Program-made: the position numbers and the translations under genes
Notes under the pieces: model-generated
What the model was told of the DNA's origin: nothing
The model's input: only the letters and a program-made list of their open reading frames with translations
The model's database searches: none
Shown here: positions 50,500-59,343 of the stretch, in pieces
Layout: each line of letters begins with the position of its first letter
Position numbering within the stretch: position 1 is the stretch's first letter
Assembly (NCBI GenBank): GCA_910577015.1
Contig: CAJTKU010000001.1
Coordinates: 62,001 to 126,000, forward strand
DNA from: an uncultured Lachnospiraceae bacterium
GTDB lineage: Bacteria; Bacillota; Clostridia; Lachnospirales; Lachnospiraceae
Length of the DNA: 64,000 nt
Direction of reading: 5' to 3'

Positions 50500-52068
50500 A
50501 TGAAAACAGCAAAAAAGGACGCCGACAGTGAAAAGAAATTGTTGACAGTATTGGATGAATACATAAATAAGGTATATATACTGGTATTACTGCTGATACC
50601 GGGGGCATGTCAATGCGCGAGTCTTGCGTATACGTTTGAAAAAGCAATGGGATGGCTGCCAACCGTCAACTGGATAACATTGCTTGTTTTTGATGTTACA
50701 TGCCTGATTTACCTTTTAATCGGCATCTATTTTGTCCGTACGGGATTTCGTAACGGTCTGGTAAAAAAAGACAAATTAAAGAGAGGAAAAGTTTTTATAA
50801 TATTCGTTTTATTGGTTCAATTCAACTTTATCCTATATATGATACCGGCAACGGATTTTTGGGGATTTGCATTTTTCTTTGTGCTTCTGACCGCCTTTTT
50901 CCTGGATTTCCGAATGGTTGCCGTATCATCGTTTGAAATAGGCGTCTCCTTAGTAGTTTCATGGTTTGTCTGGGGAGAGGTTCATCTTCCCGCAAAAAAT
51001 GAATTTTTTATGGTCAACTTTTTAAACCGCATTATATGCGTAGCGCTTGCCCTGCCTGCCTTGGTATTGCTCACCGTTTTTATCAGCCGTTATCTTGTCA
51101 ATGCCAAAAAAGACGAAATGGAAAAAAATAATGAGCGGATTCAAAAAGTGCTTTCTTCGGTTAAAGGATTGTCTGAAAACCTGCATTCAGCCGGAAGCAA
51201 ACTCTTTTCCGTTTCGGAAAATGAAAGCGCGGCGGCACAGGAGCTTTCTGCCACAAGCATTCAACTGCTTTCAGGCAGCAATCTGCTCAATGACAAAATG
51301 GAAGAAAGCATGGCAAATTTATCCGAACTGGAACACTGGGAAACCGTAGTTGCAGACAATGTCAACAAGGTTGAATTATCATCAAATGCGCTTTTGGAAA
51401 AATCAAAGGACAACGAAACCCTGCTTAGTGGGCTTCGGAGCATCAATCAAGAAGTAGCCGATTCCATGATGGCAACCACAGATGTTACTGCCAAGTTGTC
51501 CGAAGCCGTAAAAGAAATAGGCATTACGCTGAACTTAATCAATGAAATATCCTCGTCTACAAACCTGCTAGCATTGAATGCCTCCATCGAAGCGGCAAGG
51601 GCAGGAGATGCAGGAAAAGGATTTGCCGTCGTGGCAAGTGAAGTCGGCAATTTGGCAGCCAGTACACAAAAGTCACTGGGTGAGGTAGAAACCGTCATTG
51701 AAAGAATCCAGAGCAATGTAAATGAAATCGCTCTGAAGGTAGAAGAAAATTCACAAAAACTGAACGAGCAGAACGAACAATTTCACAATCTCTTCCAGAG
51801 TATGCAGGACATGGTTGAACTGCTCCATACGTCTGTGGATACGGTTAATACCATGGGCGATGCACATCATAAACAAGCGGCAGTTATTAAAAATACAGTT
51901 TCCATCAATCAGGCTATTGCCTCTGATGTCCGCAGTGAGATAGAGCAGTTTTCTTCCATTAATGCCATGGCTGAGAGCAACGCGCTGGATGCCACGGAAA
52001 TGACCGGGCAGGCAAATCTGATAAACCAAATGGTTGATGAAATGAATGAACTGCTTAAGGTGGAGTAA
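50500..52068 (+). CDS. Methyl-accepting chemotaxis-like protein without HAMP
   Basis: A 522-residue protein. Six hydrophobic segments (residues about 20-195) make an integral membrane sensor with no extracellular domain. No HAMP domain follows; the cytoplasmic part is a long helical bundle with the chemoreceptor signalling hairpin NEISSSTNLLALNASIEAAR followed by AGDAGKGFAVVASEVGNLA near 345-385, the part that contacts CheA/CheW. The full heptad-count is short compared with enteric receptors. No che or flagellar genes are nearby, so it may signal through distant Che proteins. AAAGGAG precedes the start. Confidence 0.9.
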   Translation: MKTAKKDADSEKKLLTVLDEYINKVYILVLLLIPGACQCASLAYTFEKAMGWLPTVNWITLLVFDVTCLIYLLIGIYFVRTGFRNGLVKKDKLKRGKVFIIFVLLVQFNFILYMIPATDFWGFAFFFVLLTAFFLDFRMVAVSSFEIGVSLVVSWFVWGEVHLPAKNEFFMVNFLNRIICVALALPALVLLTVFISRYLVNAKKDEMEKNNERIQKVLSSVKGLSENLHSAGSKLFSVSENESAAAQELSATSIQLLSGSNLLNDKMEESMANLSELEHWETVVADNVNKVELSSNALLEKSKDNETLLSGLRSINQEVADSMMATTDVTAKLSEAVKEIGITLNLINEISSSTNLLALNASIEAARAGDAGKGFAVVASEVGNLAASTQKSLGEVETVIERIQSNVNEIALKVEENSQKLNEQNEQFHNLFQSMQDMVELLHTSVDTVNTMGDAHHKQAAVIKNTVSINQAIASDVRSEIEQFSSINAMAESNALDATEMTGQANLINQMVDEMNELLKVE

Positions 52069-52089
52069 ACTTTGCAATACAATCCGACA

Positions 52090-52118
52090 TTGACGTTTCC
52101 GTTCAGATACAGTAGAAT
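52090..52118 (+). promoter_or_regulatory. Promoter of the proB operon
   Basis: TTGACG (52090-52095), a 17-base spacer, TAGAAT (52113-52118): a good sigma-A promoter, 40 bases before the proB start. Confidence 0.75.
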
Positions 52119-52158
52119 AATTTACAGTGCTGCGCATTGACGGAAAAGGTGGGAAATC

Positions 52159-53049
52159 ATGACTGACTACAGAAAACGGATGCAGGAAAAACAGAGAATC
52201 GTGGTAAAAATAGGCTCTTCTTCCCTGCAGCATCCCGGAACGGGAGATTTGGATTACATAAAACTGGAAAAACTGGTGCGGGTACTCTGTGATATCCGCA
52301 ATCAGGGAAAAGATGTCGTACTGGTGACCTCAGGCGCTATTGCCGTAGGAAAAAAGGCAGTCAAACCATACAAGGATAAGGGAGAACAGACTTCTCCTCT
52401 CGCATACAAACAGGCGTGTGCGGCAGTGGGGCAGGCAAGACTGATGATGACTTATCAGAAAATCTTTGCCGAATATAACCAGATTGTCGCGCAAATCCTC
52501 ATGACAAAGAACACCATTGTGGACAACATGAACCGTGTAAACGCACACAACACTTTTTCCGAATTGCTGAGAATGGGCATTATCCCCATTGTCAATGAAA
52601 ATGACACCATTGCAACCTATGAAATCCATTTCAAAGAAGATGGCGACACCCTGATAGGGGACAACGATACTTTATCCGCCATTGTCGCCGCGCTGGTGGA
52701 AGCAGACATGTTGATTCTGCTCTCCGATATAGACGGGCTGTATACGGACGACCCCCATTGCAATCCCGATGCAAAATTCATCGAGGTTGTGGAAGAATTG
52801 AATGAAGCCTATCGGAACATGGGAAAAGCAAGCACCGGCAGCAACGTGGGAACAGGCGGCATGAACACCAAAATGGTTGCGGCACAGATTGCCACCAGTG
52901 TGGGGGCAGACATGGTGATTGCCAACAGCAGGGATGTGAGCGTGCTGCACCGCATTTTAAACGGGGATAAGGAAGGAACCCTTTTCCTGTCCCACAGGGA
53001 TGATTCCTTCAATCTACCCGAATTTGTAGATAATCTGCATAAAAACTGA
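52159..53049 (+). CDS. proB: Glutamate 5-kinase (no PUA domain)
   Basis: A 296-residue glutamate 5-kinase, the first enzyme of proline synthesis, phosphorylating glutamate with ATP. IVVKIGSSSLQHP (residues 14-26), VTSGAIAVGKKAV near 58, PIVNENDTIA near 145 and LLSDIDGLYTDDP near 190, followed by GTGGMNTKMVAAQIA near 233, are all amino-acid kinase family motifs. The C-terminal PUA domain found in the roughly 370-residue enteric enzyme is missing, as in many Clostridia. GGTGGG precedes the ATG. It heads a cluster ending in proA five genes later. Confidence 0.96.
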   Translation: MTDYRKRMQEKQRIVVKIGSSSLQHPGTGDLDYIKLEKLVRVLCDIRNQGKDVVLVTSGAIAVGKKAVKPYKDKGEQTSPLAYKQACAAVGQARLMMTYQKIFAEYNQIVAQILMTKNTIVDNMNRVNAHNTFSELLRMGIIPIVNENDTIATYEIHFKEDGDTLIGDNDTLSAIVAALVEADMLILLSDIDGLYTDDPHCNPDAKFIEVVEELNEAYRNMGKASTGSNVGTGGMNTKMVAAQIATSVGADMVIANSRDVSVLHRILNGDKEGTLFLSHRDDSFNLPEFVDNLHKN

Positions 53050-53068
53050 TAAGGAAGAAAATTGAAAT

Positions 53069-53096
53069 AAGCAGCGCAGGAATGAGGAAAAAAATG
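53069..53096 (+). repeat. 28-base exact copy of the nfnB start region
   Basis: Bases 53069-53096 are identical to 10589-10616: the right arm of the nfnB leader palindrome (AAGCAGCGCAGG), the ribosome binding site AATGAGGA, the A-run and the ATG. The upstream part of the nfnB leader (left arm, inner hairpin) is absent here. A 28-base match including the start codon at two unrelated genes is far above chance. Confidence 0.9.
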
Positions 53097-53315
53097 AATC
53101 TGGACGAAAAAATAGCGCGTATTAATGAGTTATACCACAAATCCCAAAAAGAGGGACTAAGTGCCGAAGAGAAAGAAGAACAGGCAAGGCTGCGACACGA
53201 ATATGTATTAAATATCCGTGCGAACCTGAAAGGGCAGTTAGACAATATAGACATTCTCAAGGAGGATGGCACAATAGAAAATCTGGGAGAGAAGCACCGC
53301 ACAAAATCGGAATAA
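53094..53315 (+). CDS. DUF896 (YnzC-like) small protein
   Basis: A 73-residue DUF896/YnzC-family protein: LDEKIARINELYHKSQKEG, then the LSAEEKEEQARLRHEYV helix pair, the size and layout of the Bacillus homologue, a helical protein of uncertain role that is often under SOS or stress control. It starts at 53094; an in-frame ATG at 53082 lies in the repeated ribosome binding site sequence. Positioned between proB and a GGDEF regulator. Confidence 0.9.
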   Translation: MNLDEKIARINELYHKSQKEGLSAEEKEEQARLRHEYVLNIRANLKGQLDNIDILKEDGTIENLGEKHRTKSE

Positions 53316-53347
53316 TAGTGGGGATACGAAAAACGGACGAGGTAAGA

Positions 53348-54256
53348 ATGGAAAAAGTATTGGTTATAGATGACAGTAAACTGGAAGTTAAGGTGCTGGA
53401 AGATATTTTAAGAGAAGAATATGAAGTCATCACGGCGCTGACGGGGGAAGAAGGCGTAAAAAAAGCCCGAACGGAAGCGCCTGCGTTAATTCTGCTGGAT
53501 ATCGTCATGCCCGGCATGGACGGCTTTGAAATATTGGAAATATTAAAAGGGACAGACAGCACAAAAGAAATTCCTGTGGTTTTCCTGACTGCCCTTTCTG
53601 ATGAAAGCACGGAAGAAAAAGGGTTTATGAAGGGCGCCACCGATTATATCAAAAAACCTTTCAATCCCCACATCGTACGTGCAAGAGTCCGTACCCATGT
53701 AAAACTCTACCTTTATATGAAAACCATTGAAACACAGATGTCCGTGGACGGGCTGACAGGAGCATTTAACAGACGGGCTTTTGACGAACAGAAACAACGC
53801 CTTTGGGATAAGGCGCTAATAGAACAGGTTCCTCTGTCCCTTTTTATTGTGGACATTGATTTTTTCAAAAGAGTAAACGATACTTACGGGCATGGAGAAG
53901 GCGATTTTGTGCTAAAGACCACCGTAAATGAAATGCAGAAAGCGCTTCTTTGGGAACAGGCATATCTGGCACGTTATGGTGGAGAAGAATTTGCCGTACT
54001 GTTTTACGGTAAAACAGCAGGAGAATCCGAACTGATTGCAGAGGAGCTGCGGGAAAGAATCAGAAAACTGAACATACCCAATATCCATTCCGATGTATGT
54101 CCCTTTCTGACAGTCAGCATCGGCGGCTGTACCTTAATACCTGCTGAGGACAGAAAAGTTTCCGATATTGTGGAAATTGCCGACAATATGCTATATCAGG
54201 CAAAAAATAGCGGAAGAAACCGTACCGCCTGGAAATGTGAAGAAAATGGAAAGTAA
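53348..54256 (+). CDS. Response regulator diguanylate cyclase (REC-GGDEF)
   Basis: A 302-residue REC-GGDEF protein. The receiver (residues 1-118) has DDSKLEV, the phosphoacceptor in LILLDIVMPGMDG near 51 and the closing YIKKPFNPH with the conserved Lys. The GGDEF domain (about 135-300) has FIVDIDFFKRVNDTYGHGEGD and the active site RYGGEEF. The RxxD inhibitory site four residues before it is absent (WEQA), so product inhibition is probably not present. It is expected to make c-di-GMP when phosphorylated. No sensor kinase lies beside it. The gene overlaps the following 5-FCL gene. Confidence 0.92.
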   Translation: MEKVLVIDDSKLEVKVLEDILREEYEVITALTGEEGVKKARTEAPALILLDIVMPGMDGFEILEILKGTDSTKEIPVVFLTALSDESTEEKGFMKGATDYIKKPFNPHIVRARVRTHVKLYLYMKTIETQMSVDGLTGAFNRRAFDEQKQRLWDKALIEQVPLSLFIVDIDFFKRVNDTYGHGEGDFVLKTTVNEMQKALLWEQAYLARYGGEEFAVLFYGKTAGESELIAEELRERIRKLNIPNIHSDVCPFLTVSIGGCTLIPAEDRKVSDIVEIADNMLYQAKNSGRNRTAWKCEENGK

Positions 54257-54803
54257 AAAGGAAATCAGAAAAAAAATTCTTGCTTATAGGGACGCGCTGA
54301 CAGAAAAAGAGCGCACAAGGGCAGAAATACTGCTTACGGAGAGAATTTTGGGACATCAGTGGTATTACGGGGCCTCAGAAATTCTTTCTTATGCAGCCCA
54401 CGGGAGTGAAATAAGCGCCGCTGCCATTATGGAAGACGCTTTCCGGTGCGGGAAAAAGGTGTATATCCCCAGGGTGGAAGGATTCTCCATGGAGTTTTAC
54501 CGTATTTTCCCGGGTGAAAAGCTTACCGCCGGATATAAAGGGATTTTGGAGCCTTCCGACATAGAAAAACGGGAGCGGTTTCATTATACAAAAGAGTCCG
54601 TAAGAAATACATTGATGCTAATGCCGGGCGTGGCGTTTGACGCCTTGCGCAGCCGAATCGGTTACGGCATGGGATTTTATGACAGATATTTATCGGACAA
54701 AGAAGAACTTCGCACCATTGCGATAGGCTTTGCCTGCCAGATGGTGCGTTATATTGATGCAGAAGGGACGGACATCAGGCCCATGCAGGTGATTTGCATG
54801 TAA
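54246..54803 (+). CDS. 5-formyltetrahydrofolate cyclo-ligase
   Basis: A 185-residue 5-FCL (MTHFS) that converts 5-formyl-THF to 5,10-methenyl-THF with ATP. The N-terminal basic helix (KKEIRKKILAYRDALTEKER) and the C-terminal signature LMPGVAFDALRSRIGYGMGF then YDRYL are clear. It overlaps the REC-GGDEF gene by 11 bases; functionally it joins Fhs and FolD at 5.6-8.1 kb in folate one-carbon metabolism. Confidence 0.93.
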   Translation: MESKKEIRKKILAYRDALTEKERTRAEILLTERILGHQWYYGASEILSYAAHGSEISAAAIMEDAFRCGKKVYIPRVEGFSMEFYRIFPGEKLTAGYKGILEPSDIEKRERFHYTKESVRNTLMLMPGVAFDALRSRIGYGMGFYDRYLSDKEELRTIAIGFACQMVRYIDAEGTDIRPMQVICM

Positions 54804-54827
54804 CAGGCAGGAAAGCGGGAGGAAATC

Positions 54828-56072
54828 ATGGATTTGGTAAAAATGGGTGAAAACGCCGTCAAGGCGAAATATGATTTGCAGGACAGGAGCACAGAGGAAA
54901 AAAATGCCGCACTTTTAAAGATTGCAGAAAGACTGGAAGAGAATGCCGCGGCTATTTTAAGCGCCAACAGGAAAGACATCCGGGCCGGGGAAGAAGGCGG
55001 TATGCATCCCGGTATGCTTGACCGTCTGCGACTGACAGAAACGCGCATTGCGGCAATGGCGGAAGGTCTCAGGCAGATTGCAGGGCTTTCGGACCCTGTG
55101 GGGGAAGTTCTGGAGCGGTTTGAACGTCCAAACGGATTGCAGATTGAAAAAAGGCGGGTGCCTTTAGGCGTTATCGGCATTATTTATGAATCCCGTCCCA
55201 ATGTCACCGTGGACGCGTTTGGATTGTGCTTCAAGACAGGAAATGCAGTGATTTTAAAAGGCGGCAGCGACGCCCTGCAGTCCAACCTTGCCATTACAGA
55301 CATCATCAGGAACGCCTTGTCGGATACAGGTCTTCCTGCAGATGCCATCCAGTTGATTGAGAGTACGGACCGTGCCGTGACTGCCGAATTTATGAAAATG
55401 AACCGTTATGTGGATGTGCTGATTCCCAGGGGCGGCGCGGGGCTTATCCGCAATGTGGTGGAAAACAGCACCATTCCCGTGATTGAGACGGGAACCGGCA
55501 ACTGCCATGTGTATGTGGATAAGGACGCGAACTTGACTATGGCGGTCAATATCATAGTCAATGCAAAAACACAGCGGATTGGCGTATGCAATGCCTGTGA
55601 ATCCCTTGTCATACACGAGGCGGTGCGCGAAGAATTTCTGCCCATGCTTGCAGATGCCCTTCGCAAATACCACGTGGAAATGCGGGGGGATGAAAAGGTA
55701 TGTGAAGTGATTTCGGACTGCATCCCTGCAACGAAGGAGGATTACCAAACCGAATATCTGGATTACATACTATCCCTGAAAACAGTAAACAGTGCAGGGG
55801 AAGCCATCGCCCACATCAACAGCAACAATACCGGACATTCCGACGCCATCATTACGGAAAATCCCCAGACGGCGGAAGCTTTCCTGAACGGCGTGGACGC
55901 CGCATGCGTCTATGTCAACGCCTCCACCCGGTTTACCGACGGTTTTGAGTTTGGATTTGGCGCGGAAATCGGTATCAGCACCCAGAAGCTGCACGCAAGG
56001 GGACCGATGGGCCTGAAAGAATTGACCTCTTATAAATATGCAGTTTACGGCAAAGGACAGGTGAGGGAATAA
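54828..56072 (+). CDS. proA: Glutamate-5-semialdehyde dehydrogenase (gamma-glutamyl phosphate reductase)
   Basis: A 414-residue ProA, the second enzyme of proline synthesis, reducing gamma-glutamyl phosphate with NADPH. Visible are PLGVIGIIYESRPNVTVDAF near residue 107, GGSDALQSN near 145, PRGGAGLI near 201, the catalytic-cysteine block RIGVCNACESLVIHE near 246 and the C-terminal FGFGAEIGISTQKLHARGPM near 368. Normal length. GCGGGAGG precedes the start. It is separated from proB by DUF896, REC-GGDEF and 5-FCL genes. Confidence 0.96.
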   Translation: MDLVKMGENAVKAKYDLQDRSTEEKNAALLKIAERLEENAAAILSANRKDIRAGEEGGMHPGMLDRLRLTETRIAAMAEGLRQIAGLSDPVGEVLERFERPNGLQIEKRRVPLGVIGIIYESRPNVTVDAFGLCFKTGNAVILKGGSDALQSNLAITDIIRNALSDTGLPADAIQLIESTDRAVTAEFMKMNRYVDVLIPRGGAGLIRNVVENSTIPVIETGTGNCHVYVDKDANLTMAVNIIVNAKTQRIGVCNACESLVIHEAVREEFLPMLADALRKYHVEMRGDEKVCEVISDCIPATKEDYQTEYLDYILSLKTVNSAGEAIAHINSNNTGHSDAIITENPQTAEAFLNGVDAACVYVNASTRFTDGFEFGFGAEIGISTQKLHARGPMGLKELTSYKYAVYGKGQVRE

Positions 56073-58036
56073 ATGAAACGAATCATGTGGCAGGCAGGCA
56101 TTTTTCTATTTTGCTGCCTGCTCTTTTCGGGATGCGGCGCACCGAAACAACCGGGAGTCTCTTCCCTGATAAAAGAAGAACTTTCTGATGGCATGGAAAG
56201 CGGGATACAGAATTTTTGTGTCTGGCTGTCCGATTTTCAGGATAAAGCCTGTATAACAGGCAGGACTTTTATGGAATCCGCAAATAATCTGTATCAGGAA
56301 TATGTACCCGGCATGGAGGAAGCGTTAAAAGCCTGCCGGGAAGGACGCGGCTTTACCGTGGATTATGCCGCATATGACAGGTATTTCTATTATGACGTTT
56401 TTTATCTGCCTGAGGGATTGATTACCATTTTATCTGAGGACAACGTCTTAAAAGGGCTTTCAATGAAAATCCGCTGCCGGGGCCGGGACTATGATGCGTA
56501 CCACCAGTTTTGTGCCGGGCCGGATAGCAGCGCATACCTGTGCGAATATTACGAGATGGACGGTTTTCGCTATTTTTCTTACACGGATACGGAAGGAAAC
56601 GGTATGGCGCTGTTTCCGGCTTTTATGTGCATGGAGGAAATGGAAACCCTGCGGGAAGTCAATCCTGATGAATCTTTCTACACTGTATACCGTGAAGAAA
56701 CAGGGGATTCTGCTGAAAGATTTTTCCGGGATTTTAAGGTGGAAGTCCCGGCAAGGGAATATCTGGAAGCGGACGGCGTCCTTTACCGGATGACAGACAG
56801 AAGGAAGCGCTTTTTGTGGTGGATAGGCCTGACGCCCTGTTATCCTCCGGCACGCCGGCAAAAACAGAGTTTGTATATGAAAGCTGGCTCTTAAACCAAA
56901 AAGAGCTTTGTCAGAACCTCCTCTTTGAAACGGCTGTATCAGAAGAGGAGGTAAATGCCATACTGCCGAAAGGTTATCGTCCGTTTCAAGATTATACCGT
57001 GGCGGATATGAACGGGGATGGACTTTTGGACGTGCTTGCGCTGATTCGTCCAGACTTGGAACAGTACGAAGACAGGTGCAGTTTTCCCGATGATTCCCCT
57101 TACGGACATGTCCCGGGGTACTATTACAATGAACTTTGGTTGTTTTCGGGACAGCCGGATGGCGGTTACGCAGGGGAGCGCATTATGGATTCTGTTTCCA
57201 TCGTGGATGACGATGTCCTCACTCTTGTGGATATAACAGGTTTCAACGGTGGATTTTACATGGAATATTTCATCGGACGTGCCCCCTATGAAACGAAATT
57301 AAAGAAATACGTCTATAAAGACGGAAGCTTTCATCTGACAAGACAGTATGAAAATAATTATTCATACGACGGAAGCTTTTATTGTTATAAGTATGATTTT
57401 GACAGCTTACCTTCACAAACCCTATATCCTGTTTCCGTTAAGCAGTATGTCAATGATACCTATGGCCATTTACTGTGGGAATCCGGATATGAAGATTACG
57501 GCCGTCTTTTTTCAGTGCCTGATGAAGAACTGGCATTCAGGATAACGGAATCGTTAAAGGGAGAAATTGACAGCTTGTTTACGGCGATGGAAAAACTGGA
57601 TGAATGTCATGATGTCCTGCTTCAGGACCACATTATATATGTAAACAGCCGCATTATAGTTATAAATCTGAGTTTTCGTGACTACACAAAAAACGATGTT
57701 TCCGTTTTGAGAAGAATCCCCATCACCATAGATTTACATACGGGGGAGATTATCGATTACAGGAACTATATTTCTTCCGAAGATTTAACCGGACTTCTTG
57801 CCTGTGAAAGTCCGGAATGCCCAAGCCGGGAAAATATAGCTGATGGGCTGTTTGATAAATATGACGACTATGAGAGCCTGCTGAAAGCAGAAAGTCCTTC
57901 CATGACAGTGATGGCGACCCATGAAGGGCTTTGCCTGATGAATACGGAAGAAGAGCATTGGCCGTCTCGCTGTCTGATACCGAAAAGCCGGCTGATTGAC
58001 AGTCCGCTTTCCGTGCAGTGGGATGATTGGCCTTAG
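56073..58036 (+). pseudogene. Lipoprotein of about 650 residues, split by a frameshift
   Basis: Two open frames, 56073-56894 and 56816-58036 (GTG), overlap by 79 bases and read as one protein. The first part starts with a lipoprotein signal (lipobox LLFSGC, Cys near residue 21) and ends in LYRMTDRRKR, after which it becomes unnatural. In the other frame the bases before 56816 read DDRQKEALFVVDRPDALLSS, and the frame is open from 56738. The join must lie at about 56785-56805, consistent with one lost base. The second part contains ADMNGDGLLDVLALI, a calcium-binding-like FG-GAP/VCBS motif, and a YNELWLFSG stretch. Function unknown; it could be a sequencing error rather than real decay. Confidence 0.7.
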
Positions 58037-58076
58037 CGTGGAAAGAAGTTCTATGTCTCACGCGTGGAAAGAAGTT
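58035..58076. repeat. Truncated palindromic element before the M48 gene
   Basis: GCGTGGAAAGAAGTT occurs twice (58036-58050 and 58062-58076), flanking CTATGTCTCAC. The stretch TTCTATGTCTCACGC (58049-58063) is identical to bases inside the 20416-20483 hairpin. This looks like a shortened copy of that element lying between the split lipoprotein stop (58036) and the M48 protease ribosome binding site. Confidence 0.75.
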
Positions 58077-58089
58077 TTGGGAGGTTGAA

Positions 58090-59343
58090 ATGAATTATAA
58101 ATATTTGACGCTTGGCATTATCGGCATAACGTTTCTTTTTGAAACATTCATAAAATACTTGACATTGAAATCTTCGGACAGGAAAATTCCGGAAAATGTG
58201 AGGGATATCTATGATGAGGAGTCCTACGGGAAATGGCTGTCTTATTACAGGGAAAAAACAAGGCTGTCTTTTCTGCGCCATGTCATCATGTATGCCGTAA
58301 CATTTCTTATGATAGGCTTTAACCTTTATGCAAGGATTGTAAACCTGCTTCCTGTTAAGGGCGTGTATCAGGAGGGCTGTGCCGTACTGGTAGTAGATAT
58401 GCTTGTGGGAATGTTTTTTTCCATTCCCTTTGACTATGTAAACGCAATGCGCATCGAGCAGAAGTACGGCTTTAACCGCATGACGAAAAAAACCTTTGCG
58501 GTGGACCAAATAAAGGACTTTATCGTGGGCATCATTATTTCCTGTGGACTTTTAAGTCTGTTCATTCTGATTCATCAGGCAATGGGAAACTGGCTGCTCC
58601 TGGTTTTTTCTGCCGTTATGGTGATTCTTGTTCTGGCAGTGGTTGTGATTTCTCCTGTGATTATGCGGCTTTACAATAAATTTGAGCCCCTGCCTGACGG
58701 GACGTTAAAGGAAAGGCTCTATATGCTTCTGGAGGAAAACGGATGCAGCGTCCGGGCGATTCAGGTGACGGACGGCTCTAAGCGTTCTTCCAAGGCAAAC
58801 GCTTATTTTACGGGCTTAGGCAGGACAAAAACCATTGTTTTGTACGACACTCTTCTGGAACAGATGTCGGAGGATGAAATTGTGGCGGTTTTTGCCCACG
58901 AGATGGGACATAATAAACACAAAGACACCTTAAAAATGTATGGAATGAATCTGTTCAACGTGGCGCTGTTTGTCCTGTTCGCATGGCTGTTGGTATCAAA
59001 AGGGGAAATCTACGGCTTCTTTGGGTTTACGGGCTTAAATTACGGTTTTGCCTTTATTTTATTGAGCGCCTTCGCATCCTTCCTGTCCCCCCTTCTGGGG
59101 CTGCTTTCCGGCAGGCTGCAGCGCAAGGCCGAATATGCAGCGGATGGCTTTGCTGCCGAAAACGGCTATGGGAACGAATTGATTTCATCCCTTAAAAAGC
59201 TTGCCCGCAATTCCTTTGACTGCTTAAGCCCCCACCCCCTGGTGGTAAGGCTTACTTATTCCCATCCTACGGTCAGCCAGCGGATTGCGGCAATAGAAAA
59301 ATCTATGGAAAAGAGAGGAAATGAAGATGTCAAGGGTCATTGA
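58090..59343 (+). CDS. M48-family peptidase (Ste24-like)
   Basis: A 417-residue membrane zinc metalloprotease of family M48, close in layout to CAAX prenyl protease 1/Ste24. The zinc motif HExxH is in VFAHEMGHNKHKD near 279-283, the third ligand in KAEYAADGFAAENG near 354, and DGSKRSSKANAYFTGLG near 229 is typical. Transmembrane segments lie near 10-30, 65-85, 100-120, 155-175, 180-200, 300-320 and 325-345. The GGGAGG at 58079-58084 sets the start; the extra residues from 58027 are translated repeat sequence. Role: membrane-protein quality control or peptide processing. Confidence 0.92.
   Translation: MNYKYLTLGIIGITFLFETFIKYLTLKSSDRKIPENVRDIYDEESYGKWLSYYREKTRLSFLRHVIMYAVTFLMIGFNLYARIVNLLPVKGVYQEGCAVLVVDMLVGMFFSIPFDYVNAMRIEQKYGFNRMTKKTFAVDQIKDFIVGIIISCGLLSLFILIHQAMGNWLLLVFSAVMVILVLAVVVISPVIMRLYNKFEPLPDGTLKERLYMLLEENGCSVRAIQVTDGSKRSSKANAYFTGLGRTKTIVLYDTLLEQMSEDEIVAVFAHEMGHNKHKDTLKMYGMNLFNVALFVLFAWLLVSKGEIYGFFGFTGLNYGFAFILLSAFASFLSPLLGLLSGRLQRKAEYAADGFAAENGYGNELISSLKKLARNSFDCLSPHPLVVRLTYSHPTVSQRIAAIEKSMEKRGNEDVKGH

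Noticed and set aside
56738..56894. Programmed -1 ribosomal frameshift in the lipoprotein gene
   Set aside because: No X-XXY-YYZ heptamer in the proper frame and no strong downstream stem; a simple one-base loss is the simpler reading.
58027..58089. Earlier start for the M48 protease
   Set aside because: These codons fall in the repeated palindromic element and precede a strong GGGAGG ribosome binding site.
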